From NCBI GenBank assembly GCA_963850525.1, contig CAWKLQ010000008.1:868001-932000 (forward strand): 64,000 bases of DNA, written 5' to 3'. Below the pieces are notes generated by a model. It saw only the letters and a program-made list of their open reading frames with translations, searched no databases and had not been told where the DNA came from. Of the stretch, positions 55,055-62,468 are shown piece by piece. The DNA comes from JAEMQF01 sp963850525. GTDB lineage: Bacteria; Pseudomonadota; Gammaproteobacteria; Burkholderiales; Burkholderiaceae_C. A program made the translations under genes and the position numbers. Numbering within the stretch: the first letter of the stretch is position 1; each line of letters begins with the position of its first letter.

Positions 55055-55981
55055 ATGAACAACATGTCCACTGCCACCGCTGTTGCCGTCCGTGACCCGT
55101 GGGGCCTTGTGCCTTCGCTGGGCAACCTGGACGCCTACATTTCGGCCGTCAATCGCATCCCGATGTTGACGCTCGAACAGGAGGTCGACTTCGCGACCCG
55201 GCTGCGCAACGAAGGCGACCTGAATGCCGCCGGGAAGCTCGTGCTTTCGCACCTGCGCCTCGTCGTCTCGATCTCGCGCCAATACCTCGGCTACGGTTTG
55301 CCGCACGGCGACTTGATCCAGGAAGGCAACGTCGGCCTCATGAAGGCGGTGAAACGTTTCGACCCGACACAAGGTGTGCGCCTGGTGAGCTACGCGATGC
55401 ACTGGATCAAGGCCGAGATTCACGAGTACATCCTGAAGAATTGGCGCATGGTCAAGCTGGCGACGACCAAGGCGCAGCGCAAGCTCTTCTTCAACCTGCG
55501 CTCGATGAAACAAGGCCTGAAAGACGACGCACTGGACGCCGACACGCACCGCAGCACGCTGACGCGCGATGAAGTGAAGACGCTCGCGACGCGCCTGAAC
55601 GTCAAGCAGGAAGAAGTGCTCGAGATGGAGACGCGGCTTTCCGGCGGCGACGTGGCGCTGGAGCCCTTGTCCGACGACGGCGAGGAAGCCTTCGCGCCGA
55701 TTGCCTACCTCGCCGATGAATCGAACGAACCGAGCCGCGTTCTCGAAGCGCGCAATCGCGACTGGCTCGCCGGCGACGGCATCGCGCTGGCGCTGGACGC
55801 GCTGGACGCACGCAGTCGGCGCATCGTCGAAGAGCGCTGGCTCAAAGTCAACGACGACAGCTCGGGTGGCCTGACGCTGCACGACCTCGCCGCCGAATAC
55901 GGCGTGAGTGCCGAGCGCATCCGCCAGATCGAAGTGGCGGCGATGAAGAAGATGCGCAAGGCGTTGGCCGAAGCGGCTTGA
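55055..55981 (+). CDS. rpoH: Heat-shock sigma factor RpoH (sigma-32)
   Basis: The protein has 308 residues from ATG 55055; a second ATG three codons in is possible. Region 2 reads YGLPHGDLIQEGNVGLMKAVKRFDP and SYAMHWIKAEIHEYILKNWR. The RpoH box QRKLFFNLR at residues 141-149 separates it from RpoD and RpoS, and region 4 (LHDLAAEYGVSAERIRQIE) holds the -35 recognition helix. It directs RNA polymerase to chaperone and protease genes. A CIRCE operator and start-site hairpin upstream suggest both transcriptional and translational control. Confidence 0.97.
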   Translation: MNNMSTATAVAVRDPWGLVPSLGNLDAYISAVNRIPMLTLEQEVDFATRLRNEGDLNAAGKLVLSHLRLVVSISRQYLGYGLPHGDLIQEGNVGLMKAVKRFDPTQGVRLVSYAMHWIKAEIHEYILKNWRMVKLATTKAQRKLFFNLRSMKQGLKDDALDADTHRSTLTRDEVKTLATRLNVKQEEVLEMETRLSGGDVALEPLSDDGEEAFAPIAYLADESNEPSRVLEARNRDWLAGDGIALALDALDARSRRIVEERWLKVNDDSSGGLTLHDLAAEYGVSAERIRQIEVAAMKKMRKALAEAA

Positions 55982-56050
55982 TGGCATAGCGGCGCAAGTG
56001 CCACCCCGTTATAGGTACGGGTCCGGTAGCCACTCGCTGTGAACCCGCCG

Positions 56051-56077
56051 GTGGATCCCGGCTTTCGCCGGGATGAC
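56051..56077. repeat. Single REP-like palindromic unit
   Basis: GTGGATCCCGGCTTTCGCC followed by GGGATGAC is one unit of the same family as at 44336-44399. It lies between the convergent rpoH and SCO1 genes and can fold into a hairpin that would serve both as a transcript end. Confidence 0.85.
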
Positions 56078-56094
56078 GAGAGCGCGGGTTGAAT

Positions 56095-56697
56095 TCAGCC
56101 TTGCGCCAGAAGCACCTTCAAATCGACTGCCAGCGCGTCCGCGCCGCTGCCGTAGCGAACGAACAAGCGCACCTTGCCGCGCGCGTCGAAGACGAATGAG
56201 CCTGCGGTGTGATCGACGGTGTAGCTGGTTTCCGTCTTGCCCGGCGAGATCTGGAAAAACACCTTGAACTCCTGCGCGGCGGCCTTGATCTGCTCGGGCG
56301 TACCGGACAGGGCAACAAAGCTCGGATCGAAGTTCGCCATGTAGGCTTTCAGGACTTCTTGCGTATCGCGTTTGGGGTCGAGCGTCACGAAGATGCCCTG
56401 CACGCGCTCACCGTCCTTGCCCAGCGTCTTCTTGATCTGCGCGAGCTCAGCCATCGTCGCCGGGCAGACGTCAGGGCACTGCGTGTAGCCGAAGAAGACG
56501 ACGCTGACCTTGCCCTTGAATTCTTCGAGGTTGCGTGCCTTGCCGAATTGATCGGTCAGGCTCAGCGTTCGCGCGTATTCGGCGCCGGTGATGTCGATTC
56601 CCTTGAACGGCGCCGGGCTCGGCGTCGGGGTCAGCTTGTCGCAGCCGAGCAGGAGCAGTCCGGCGCCAAGCAAGGCGGTGCGACGCGCGAAGTTCAT
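56095..56697 (-). CDS. SCO1/SenC family copper chaperone
   Basis: The protein has 200 residues. A lipoprotein signal (LLGAGLLLLGC, lipid Cys19) anchors it to the membrane. The thioredoxin-like domain holds the copper site Cys74-Pro-Asp-Val-Cys78 in YTQCPDVCPATMAEL and His163 in TVDHTAGSFVFD. It delivers copper to the CuA centre of cytochrome oxidase subunit II or reduces its cysteines. It is the distal gene of the oxidase assembly run and starts 24 bases after ctaB. Confidence 0.93.
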   Translation of the reverse strand: MNFARRTALLGAGLLLLGCDKLTPTPSPAPFKGIDITGAEYARTLSLTDQFGKARNLEEFKGKVSVVFFGYTQCPDVCPATMAELAQIKKTLGKDGERVQGIFVTLDPKRDTQEVLKAYMANFDPSFVALSGTPEQIKAAAQEFKVFFQISPGKTETSYTVDHTAGSFVFDARGKVRLFVRYGSGADALAVDLKVLLAQG

Positions 56698-56721
56698 GAC
56701 GGGCGCTTCTTCCAAGGGCGG

Positions 56722-57639
56722 CTACAGCAGAGGGCCGACGTAGTGATCGACGAGCAGCGCCGCGAACAGCAGCGACAGGTGCAGGATGGAGAAGCGGAAG
56801 GTCTTGCGCGCCAGCGCGTCGGAGTAGTTGCGCCAGAGTTTCCACGCGTAGCCGGTGAAGCAAAACCCCAGCGCAATCGCGCTGACAAGATAAATCACCC
56901 CGCTCATTCCCGAGACGAACGGCAGCAGCGTCGCGGCAAACAGCACCACGGTGTAGAGCAAGACGTGCAGGCGCGTGAACTCCGAGCCGTGCGTCACCGG
57001 CAGCATCGGCAGGCCGGAGCGCCGGTAGTCCTCGGTGCGGTACAGCGCGAGCGCCCAGAAGTGCGGCGGCGTCCACAGGAAAATGATCAGGCACATGATC
57101 AGCGCCTCGGGCCCGACTTCGCCGCGGATCGCCGCCCAGCCGAGCACCGGTGGCATCGCCCCCGACGCGCCGCCGATCACGATGTTTTGCGGCGTCATCG
57201 GCTTGAGCACAAGCGTGTAGACAACGGCGTAGCCGACGAAGGTCGCCAGCGTCAGCCACATCGTCAGCGCATTCACCGCGCCGTAGAGCAGGCCGCAGCC
57301 CGCGGCGCCGAGCAAGAGCGAAAACACGAGCGTCTGCGTCGTGCTCAACTGGCCGTTCGCGGTGGCGCGCCACGCGGTGCGCGCCATCTTCGCGTCGATG
57401 CCTTGTTCCACCAGGCAGTTGAACGCCGCCGCCGCCGCGGCAACCAGCCAGATGCCCGCCGTCGCCGCAAGCACAACCTGCCAGTCGGGCAAACCCGGCA
57501 CCGCCATGAGCATGCCGATCACCGCGCAAAACACGATCAGCTGCACGACGCGCGGTTTGGTCAGCGCGTAATACTGGCTTGCGCGCGACGGCAAGGCGGT
57601 GCGCGCAGCAGGTGCGGGGCGAACAAGGGTTTCAGACAT
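56722..57639 (-). CDS. ctaB: Heme O synthase (protoheme IX farnesyltransferase)
   Basis: The protein has 305 residues with about nine transmembrane segments. [35 protein letters not shown] (the polyprenyl-diphosphate Asp motif), [24 protein letters not shown] and [24 protein letters not shown] are the ordered UbiA/CyoE signatures. It farnesylates heme b to heme O, the substrate of the upstream heme A synthase. The start is 24 bases downstream of the cox15 stop in the same direction. Confidence 0.95.
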   Translation of the reverse strand: MSETLVRPAPAARTALPSRASQYYALTKPRVVQLIVFCAVIGMLMAVPGLPDWQVVLAATAGIWLVAAAAAAFNCLVEQGIDAKMARTAWRATANGQLSTTQTLVFSLLLGAAGCGLLYGAVNALTMWLTLATFVGYAVVYTLVLKPMTPQNIVIGGASGAMPPVLGWAAIRGEVGPEALIMCLIIFLWTPPHFWALALYRTEDYRRSGLPMLPVTHGSEFTRLHVLLYTVVLFAATLLPFVSGMSGVIYLVSAIALGFCFTGYAWKLWRNYSDALARKTFRFSILHLSLLFAALLVDHYVGPLL

Positions 57640-57663
57640 GGCGGGGGCGCAAGGGGTGTGATT

Positions 57664-58839
57664 CTACGAACTTGGCGCGGCTGTCGACCGCGCATGGCCA
57701 TTCGGCGCCGCGCGCGGGCCCGTTGGCCGCGCCCAGGCCAGCAGCAGCGTCAACACGATCGTCAGCGCTGCGGCTCCCGCGGTGTGCGCCACCGCGCCGA
57801 GCAGCGGCCAACTGAGAAGGACGTTGCTCAAGCCGCTGCCAAGCTGCCACGCGGCGACTGAGGCGAGCGCGACAGCCCAACGTCGCAGCGACGCATCGCG
57901 GCGCGCCCACAGCGCCCACGCGAGCGCGGCGTGCGCACCAAGCAGCACGTAAGCGACGAGCCGGTGCACATAGTGAATCGCGACGAGCGCCGCAAACGTC
58001 AGGTAGCTGCCGTCGGCTTGCCGGCCGAGTTCGCGCAGCACGGTAAACCCGCCCGCGAAATCCATCTCGGGCCACCAGCTCCCGTGGCACAGCGGAAAGT
58101 CGGTGCACGCCAGCACCGCATAGTTCGTGCTGACCCACCCGCCGAGCGCGATTTGCAGCGCGCTCAAGCCCGCCACGCCCCAGGTCGCGGCGCGCAGCCG
58201 CGGCGAGAGCGCCCACGGCGCGGGCGCGCCGTCCTGGGTCTGCAGCGCCGGCGCACCCGCCTGGGCCTGCGCCGCGAGCAGCGCCAGCAAGACCATGCCT
58301 CCGAGCAAATGCAGCGTCACGATCGCCGGGTAGAGCTTCATCGTCACCGTCAGCGCGCCGAACGCCCCCTGAATGCACACCCAGATCAGCGTCACGGTCG
58401 GCCACCAGGGCGAGATCGTCGCGGCCCGGCGCCGCGCTGCCGACCAGCTCGACACGGCGAGCACCAGGATCAGCACCCCCACCATCGTCGCGAGATAACG
58501 GTGGATCATTTCGATCCACGCCTTGGTGTGCGTCACGGGCCCGGTCGGCATGGCCGTCTGCGCCACGTCGATGTGCGCGCGCGCGCCCACTGGGCTGGCA
58601 CTGCCGTAGCAGCCCGGCCAGTCGGGGCAACCCAGGCCCGAGTCCGTCAGGCGCGTGAAAGCACCGAAGAGCACCAGATCGAAGGTGAGGAACAGGATCA
58701 ACAGCGTGAGCGCGCGCTGGCGCTGTGCGGACGGCGTGCCGCGGTTGCGCAGCCACAGCCACGCGAGCGGGATGCACGCGAGCACCGCACCCAGCAGCGC
58801 CAGGCGCAGCGCAACGGCGGGCGCAGCGTCGAGGTTCAT
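57664..58839 (-). CDS. ctaA: Heme A synthase (COX15/CtaA family)
   Basis: The protein has 391 residues from the ATG at 58839, which overlaps the stop of the upstream gene. About eight transmembrane segments are visible. FGAFTRLTDSGLGCPDWPGCYG, WIEMIHRYLATMVG (heme-ligand His), VTLHLLGGMVLLALL, and the second-half VHRLVAYVLLG and AVAHTAGAAALT His motifs match COX15. It oxidises the C8 methyl of heme O to the formyl of heme A. The very long open frame further upstream is not coding. Confidence 0.95.
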   Translation of the reverse strand: MNLDAAPAVALRLALLGAVLACIPLAWLWLRNRGTPSAQRQRALTLLILFLTFDLVLFGAFTRLTDSGLGCPDWPGCYGSASPVGARAHIDVAQTAMPTGPVTHTKAWIEMIHRYLATMVGVLILVLAVSSWSAARRRAATISPWWPTVTLIWVCIQGAFGALTVTMKLYPAIVTLHLLGGMVLLALLAAQAQAGAPALQTQDGAPAPWALSPRLRAATWGVAGLSALQIALGGWVSTNYAVLACTDFPLCHGSWWPEMDFAGGFTVLRELGRQADGSYLTFAALVAIHYVHRLVAYVLLGAHAALAWALWARRDASLRRWAVALASVAAWQLGSGLSNVLLSWPLLGAVAHTAGAAALTIVLTLLLAWARPTGPRAAPNGHARSTAAPSS

Positions 58840-59549
58840 CGCCCGGGCTTGTCCCAGCCGGCCGAGGCGCGCAGCAGCCGCTCCACGTCGCGCCGAAGCT
58901 TGGCTGGTTCGGGGCTGCGCGGCGAGCGCATCATCCATTGACCCAGCGGGTCGACGATGTACATCTGCGCCTCCAGCGCCTGACCTGCGCCGCCTTCCAG
59001 CCACGCCGCCAGCGCCGCCGGTGGCACGCGCAACACCCTCGCGCCCTCGCCTCGGCTCACGGCATCGAGCGTGCGCGACGAAGGTGTCGCCGCGTCGTGA
59101 ATCAACCAGAGCTTGTCGACCCGGTCCTTGTCGCGCCCGAGCGCCTCGCGCAGCTGGCGCTGCAACCAGAGCATCTGTTCGCAAGCGGCGTCGCACGCGC
59201 CTCCCGCGACGACGACCAGCAACCACTGCCCGCGCAAGGACGCCGAGGCGACGCTGCCGCCCTGCATGTCGGTGAGCCCCAGGTTCTCGGGAATCTGCCG
59301 CTGCGGCTGGATCAGTTCGCTGTAGTTGGTGCGACCCTGCGGCTTGATCACGTAGTAGGCCAGGTACGACGCGACCACCGGCGAAGCACAAATCAACAAC
59401 ACGAGCAGCATCTTCATGCGCCCGCGCGCCGTGCGCTGGGCGTCGGCGTCGGCCGCGGGCAGCGAGTGCACCGTCAGGCGCAAGGGCTGGTCGAGCGACG
59501 CATCAGCGGCGCGCGCGGAGTCGGGGGGAGATGAGTTGGAACCAGACAT
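58836..59549 (-). CDS. Membrane protein of the oxidase assembly locus, thioredoxin-like fold suspected
   Basis: The protein has 237 residues from the ATG at 59549. A cytoplasmic tail of about 50 residues (LRLTVHSLPAADADAQRTARGR) is followed by one transmembrane segment (KMLLVLLICASPVVASYLAYYV) and a periplasmic domain containing GRTNYSELIQPQRQIPE and LRGQWLLVVVAGGACDAACEQMLW, where Cys-x3-Cys stands at an SCO-like position. It is regularly found between SURF1 and COX15 in Burkholderiales. A copper or thiol role in oxidase assembly is inferred. It overlaps the SURF1 3' end by 47 bases. Confidence 0.75.
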   Translation of the reverse strand: MSGSNSSPPDSARAADASLDQPLRLTVHSLPAADADAQRTARGRMKMLLVLLICASPVVASYLAYYVIKPQGRTNYSELIQPQRQIPENLGLTDMQGGSVASASLRGQWLLVVVAGGACDAACEQMLWLQRQLREALGRDKDRVDKLWLIHDAATPSSRTLDAVSRGEGARVLRVPPAALAAWLEGGAGQALEAQMYIVDPLGQWMMRSPRSPEPAKLRRDVERLLRASAGWDKPGR

Positions 59550-60291
59550 ACAGGCCTGTGATGAGGGCGGCCAGCGCAAACCATTGCGCCGCGTAGCCGT
59601 AGTGTTTGTGAATATCGACGGCAGGGCGCGGCCACTGCCGCAGCAAACCGTCGCCGCGGTTGATGGCGTCGTCGACTTGTTGGATCGTCAGCGGCCGCAA
59701 CGCCAAGCCGGTCTCGCTGGCGTATTCGGCAAGGTCGAGATTTTGCCGGATCGGCCCGCTCGCCGCGGGACCGGCGAACTCGAACAGGCGCGACGGCGCG
59801 GGGGCGACGATGCCCTCGAGTGCAACCACCTCACTCGCGCTTACCAGCGTGGGCAAGCGCGTGCGATCGCCGAAATCGCGCGCAACCCAGCCGCGCTGCA
59901 CGATCGCGTGGCCAGCCCCGGCGTCCAGCGCCAACGGCGTGATAACGATGAACCCGGCCTGGCCATTCAAGGTTCGGTTCTCCAGATACACGGTGCGCTC
60001 AGGCACCCAGCGGCCTTGCAAGCGCACGCGGCGGAAGTGCTGGGCGGCGGCGCCTTGCGCGTCCAACGCAAGCTCGGCGCCCTGCAGCGTCGGCAGCTGG
60101 CTGCGTTCATCGAGCGTGCGCTGCAGCGCCTGCTTCTGCGCGGCACGATCCATTTGCCAGGCACCCAGCCGTGCGGTCAACGCCGCACCGAGCACAGCCG
60201 CCAGCAAAACGATGGCGCTGCGCCGACGCAAGTTGCGCGTGCTCAAGGCAGTTCTCGCGAGCCGCTTGCAGGGCGCGGCGGATAATTGCAC
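59503..60291 (-). CDS. SURF1 family cytochrome oxidase biogenesis protein
   Basis: About 262 residues if the GTG at 60291 is used. No ATG is in a suitable place, and a TTG about 15 codons later is an alternative, so the start is uncertain. A first transmembrane segment (AIVLLAAVLGAALTARLGAWQ) is followed by FRRVRLQGRWVPERTVYLENR, a periplasmic domain with GFIVITPLAL, and a second transmembrane segment (AAQWFALAALITGLYVWFQL). SURF1 helps insert heme a into subunit I. Its 3' end overlaps the next gene in the same direction. Confidence 0.88.
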   Translation of the reverse strand: MQLSAAPCKRLARTALSTRNLRRRSAIVLLAAVLGAALTARLGAWQMDRAAQKQALQRTLDERSQLPTLQGAELALDAQGAAAQHFRRVRLQGRWVPERTVYLENRTLNGQAGFIVITPLALDAGAGHAIVQRGWVARDFGDRTRLPTLVSASEVVALEGIVAPAPSRLFEFAGPAASGPIRQNLDLAEYASETGLALRPLTIQQVDDAINRGDGLLRQWPRPAVDIHKHYGYAAQWFALAALITGLYVWFQLISPRLRARR

Positions 60292-60294
60292 ACC

Positions 60295-60513
60295 ATGAAA
60301 ATCCTCATCGTCGTCGCTCTGCTGTGCATCGTCGCCGTGCTCGGCGTCGCCGGCGTGTTCATGATGCGCGACGGCCGCGACGGCAAACCCAAGACCGGAA
60401 CCATGATGCGCGCCCTGGCGCTGCGCGTCACGCTGTCGATCCTGCTCGTCGCCTTCATCCTGCTGAGTTACTGGATGGGGTGGATCAAGCCGACGGGAAT
60501 TCCGCTCGGTTGA
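60295..60513 (+). CDS. Twin transmembrane protein (DUF2909-like)
   Basis: The protein has 72 residues with two hydrophobic helices (ILIVVALLCIVAVLGVAGVFMM and LSILLVAFILLSYWMGW) joined by a charged loop RDGRDGKPKTG. It points away from all the oxidase genes, its ATG lying three bases from the SURF1 GTG, and ends at a strong terminator. Small proteins of this type recur in oxidase assembly loci of this group. Their function is not known. Confidence 0.8.
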   Translation: MKILIVVALLCIVAVLGVAGVFMMRDGRDGKPKTGTMMRALALRVTLSILLVAFILLSYWMGWIKPTGIPLG

Positions 60514-60530
60514 TCCGCCGCCGCAGAGCA

Positions 60531-60557
60531 AAAACGCCGCAATCGCGGCGTTTTTTT
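60531..60557. terminator. Bidirectional intrinsic terminator
   Basis: AAAAACGCCGC, AATC, GCGGCGTTTTTTT: an eight- to nine-base GC stem with a four-base loop, flanked by an A-run and a T-run, so it works on both strands. It ends the twin-transmembrane gene on the plus strand and the ctaE gene (stop at 60580) on the minus strand. Confidence 0.92.
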
Positions 60558-60579
60558 CAGCGAGCTTCGCGGGCGCCGA

Positions 60580-61464
60580 TCAAAGCCAGTAGACGACGAT
60601 GTAAAGGCCCAGCCACACGACGTCGACGAAGTGCCAGTACCAGGCCGCGCCCTCGAAGCCGAAATGGCGTTGCGGTGTGAAGTGCCCCTTCATGAGGCGC
60701 AGCGTGATGAAGATCAACATCGTCATGCCGACGAACACATGAAACCCGTGAAAGCCCGTGAGCATGAAAAACGTCGAGCCGTAGATGCCCGAGCTCAGCT
60801 TGAGGTTCAGTTCGCTGTACGCGTGGATGTATTCGTAAGCCTGCAGTGCCAGGAAGAGTGCGCCCAGGGCCACGGTGAACCACATGAAGGCGATCGTGCG
60901 CGCGCGGTGGTTGGCGATGAGCGCGTGGTGCGCAATCGTCAGCGTCACGCCGGAAGACAGCAACAGGATGGTGTTGATCGTCGGAATCGGCCACGGCCCC
61001 ATGGTCTGGAAGGCTTCGACGATTCCCGCCGGCGAGCCCGTGATGCCTTGGCCCGCGGTGGGCCAGACCGCCTTGAAGTCGGGCCACAGAATCGCGTTTT
61101 CCAGGCTGCCCAGGCTGGGCAGCGCGTGTTGACGCGCCCAGTAGAGCGCACCGAAAAATGCGCCGAAGAACATCACTTCGGAAAAGATGAACCAGCTCAT
61201 GCTCCAGCGGAACGACACGTCGATGCGCTGGCTGTACTGCCCGGCTTCGCTTTCGCCGATCGCGTCGCGGAACCAGCGCTGCAAGACGACGAACCACATG
61301 ACGAAGCCGACGAGCACGAAGTACTTGCCCCAGTCGGCCCCGTTCACCCACTGGCCGGCACCGAGAACGATGAGCAAAAACGCCAACGCCGTGAGCGCCG
61401 GGTGCCGCGAAGGCGCGGGAACGAAGTAATAGGGCTGTGCCCCTTGATGTGCCGCTGCCGACAT
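60580..61464 (-). CDS. ctaE: Cytochrome c oxidase subunit III
   Basis: The protein has 294 residues with seven transmembrane segments. YYFVPAPSRHPALTAL, WSMSWFIFSEVMFFGAFFGAL (conserved Glu), TINTILLLSSGVTLTIAHHAL and FFMLTGFHGFHVFVGMTML (His pair) followed by WYWHFVDVVWLGLYIVVYW are the hallmarks. It stabilises subunit I and its proton pathway. It is the last gene of the minus-strand oxidase operon before the terminator at 60531-60557; the SURF1-to-SCO1 run beyond it needs its own promoter. Confidence 0.97.
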   Translation of the reverse strand: MSAAAHQGAQPYYFVPAPSRHPALTALAFLLIVLGAGQWVNGADWGKYFVLVGFVMWFVVLQRWFRDAIGESEAGQYSQRIDVSFRWSMSWFIFSEVMFFGAFFGALYWARQHALPSLGSLENAILWPDFKAVWPTAGQGITGSPAGIVEAFQTMGPWPIPTINTILLLSSGVTLTIAHHALIANHRARTIAFMWFTVALGALFLALQAYEYIHAYSELNLKLSSGIYGSTFFMLTGFHGFHVFVGMTMLIFITLRLMKGHFTPQRHFGFEGAAWYWHFVDVVWLGLYIVVYWL

Positions 61465-61514
61465 GTTTTCTCCTGGAACCTAACGATTTGAATGCTTCTG
61501 CAGGGCTGCCACGG

Positions 61515-61745
61515 CTATTTCGCCACGCCGCTGGCAATCACCCAATTCACCATCACGATCAGGCCGGTCACGAACAGCGCCGCTGCCGCGATGCCCGCGA
61601 TGACGACATGAACGGGGTTGAGCTCGCTCACGTCTTTTCGGTATTCGCTGCCCTTGCGGATGCCGAAGAACGACCACGCCACCGCACGCACCGTCTGCAG
61701 GAACGACGCCTTGCGCCGAACGGCGTCGCGCAATTCCCCGCTCAT
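61515..61745 (-). CDS. DUF2970 small membrane protein
   Basis: The protein has 76 residues from the ATG overlapping the ctaG stop. MSGELRDAVRRKASFLQTVRAV leads to AWSFFGIRKGSEYRKDV, then a single transmembrane helix (VHVVIAGIAAAALFVTGLIVMVNW). This is the DUF2970 pattern, regularly found between ctaG and ctaE in betaproteobacteria. A role in oxidase assembly or stability is inferred from position only. Confidence 0.85.
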   Translation of the reverse strand: MSGELRDAVRRKASFLQTVRAVAWSFFGIRKGSEYRKDVSELNPVHVVIAGIAAAALFVTGLIVMVNWVIASGVAK

Positions 61746-62341
61746 GATTCCGGCGCAGCAGGCACCTTGCCGCCGACTTCGAAGAAGGTGTACGACAAGG
61801 TGATGGTGCGAACGTCCTTGGGCAACTTCGGGTCGATGACAAACGTCACCGGCCACTCGCGCGTCTCGCCGGGCTTCAGGGTGTGCTCGGCAAAGCAAAA
61901 GCACTCGACCTTGTTGAAGTGCGGCATCGCCTGCATCGGCGCATAACTGGGAATCGCCTGCGCGGCCATGGTCCGGTTCTGCACGTTGCGAAACTGGTAG
62001 ATGACGGTGGCCATTTCGCCGGGATGCACGTCGACAAAACGCTTCGCCGGTTTGAACTCCCAGGGGCCGCGCGCATTCGCGTCGAACTCGACGGTGATGG
62101 TGCGACTCAAATCGATCTGCGAGTTGCGATCGGCCTTCCACGAGTTGCCCGATGCCTCGCGCTCGGCGATCGACAGCACGTTGATCCCCAGCGCCGTGCA
62201 GATCGCCTTGTAGACCGGCACCAATGCGTAGCCGAAGCCGAACATCAGGCACACGATCAGCGCCAGCTTGCCCAGCATGACGCGGTTGTCGCGCAGCAGC
62301 AAGGCTGCTGCAGCGACGGGCCGAGACGGCGCTTGCTTCAT
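61742..62341 (-). CDS. ctaG: Cytochrome c oxidase assembly protein CtaG/COX11
   Basis: The protein has 199 residues. One N-terminal transmembrane segment (LALIVCLMFGFGYALVPVY) is followed by a periplasmic immunoglobulin-like domain with FKPAKRFVDVHPGEMATVIYQ and VECFCFAEHTLKPGE, where the Cys-Phe-Cys pair binds copper. COX11 inserts copper into the CuB site of subunit I. It starts four bases downstream of the small assembly protein's stop and overlaps the DUF2970 gene. Confidence 0.96.
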   Translation of the reverse strand: MKQAPSRPVAAAALLLRDNRVMLGKLALIVCLMFGFGYALVPVYKAICTALGINVLSIAEREASGNSWKADRNSQIDLSRTITVEFDANARGPWEFKPAKRFVDVHPGEMATVIYQFRNVQNRTMAAQAIPSYAPMQAMPHFNKVECFCFAEHTLKPGETREWPVTFVIDPKLPKDVRTITLSYTFFEVGGKVPAAPES

Positions 62342-62345
62342 GGGG

Positions 62346-62468
62346 TCAGATTCCAAAAATGGCACTCTTGACGATGAAGCCGACGAACAGCAACACCGCC
62401 ATTGAGGCAAGGAACCAAGCCAGACGCAAATTGCCTTTGCGCTGCTCGGGCGTGACGACGTTGTTCAA
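62346..62468 (-). CDS. Cytochrome oxidase small assembly protein
   Basis: Forty residues from a TTG start that overlaps the ctaD stop as [25 protein letters not shown] followed by one transmembrane helix matches the small proteins regularly encoded between ctaD and ctaG in Burkholderiales. The PEQRKGN motif is the conserved part. It is easily missed because of its size and non-ATG start. Translational coupling to ctaD is likely. Its precise role is not known. Confidence 0.75.
   Translation of the reverse strand: MNNVVTPEQRKGNLRLAWFLASMAVLLFVGFIVKSAIFGI

Noticed and set aside
34881..56077. CRISPR array or insertion-sequence ends
   Set aside because: The palindromic units are few, widely separated, of the same short type, and without regular spacers, target-site duplications or a transposase gene.
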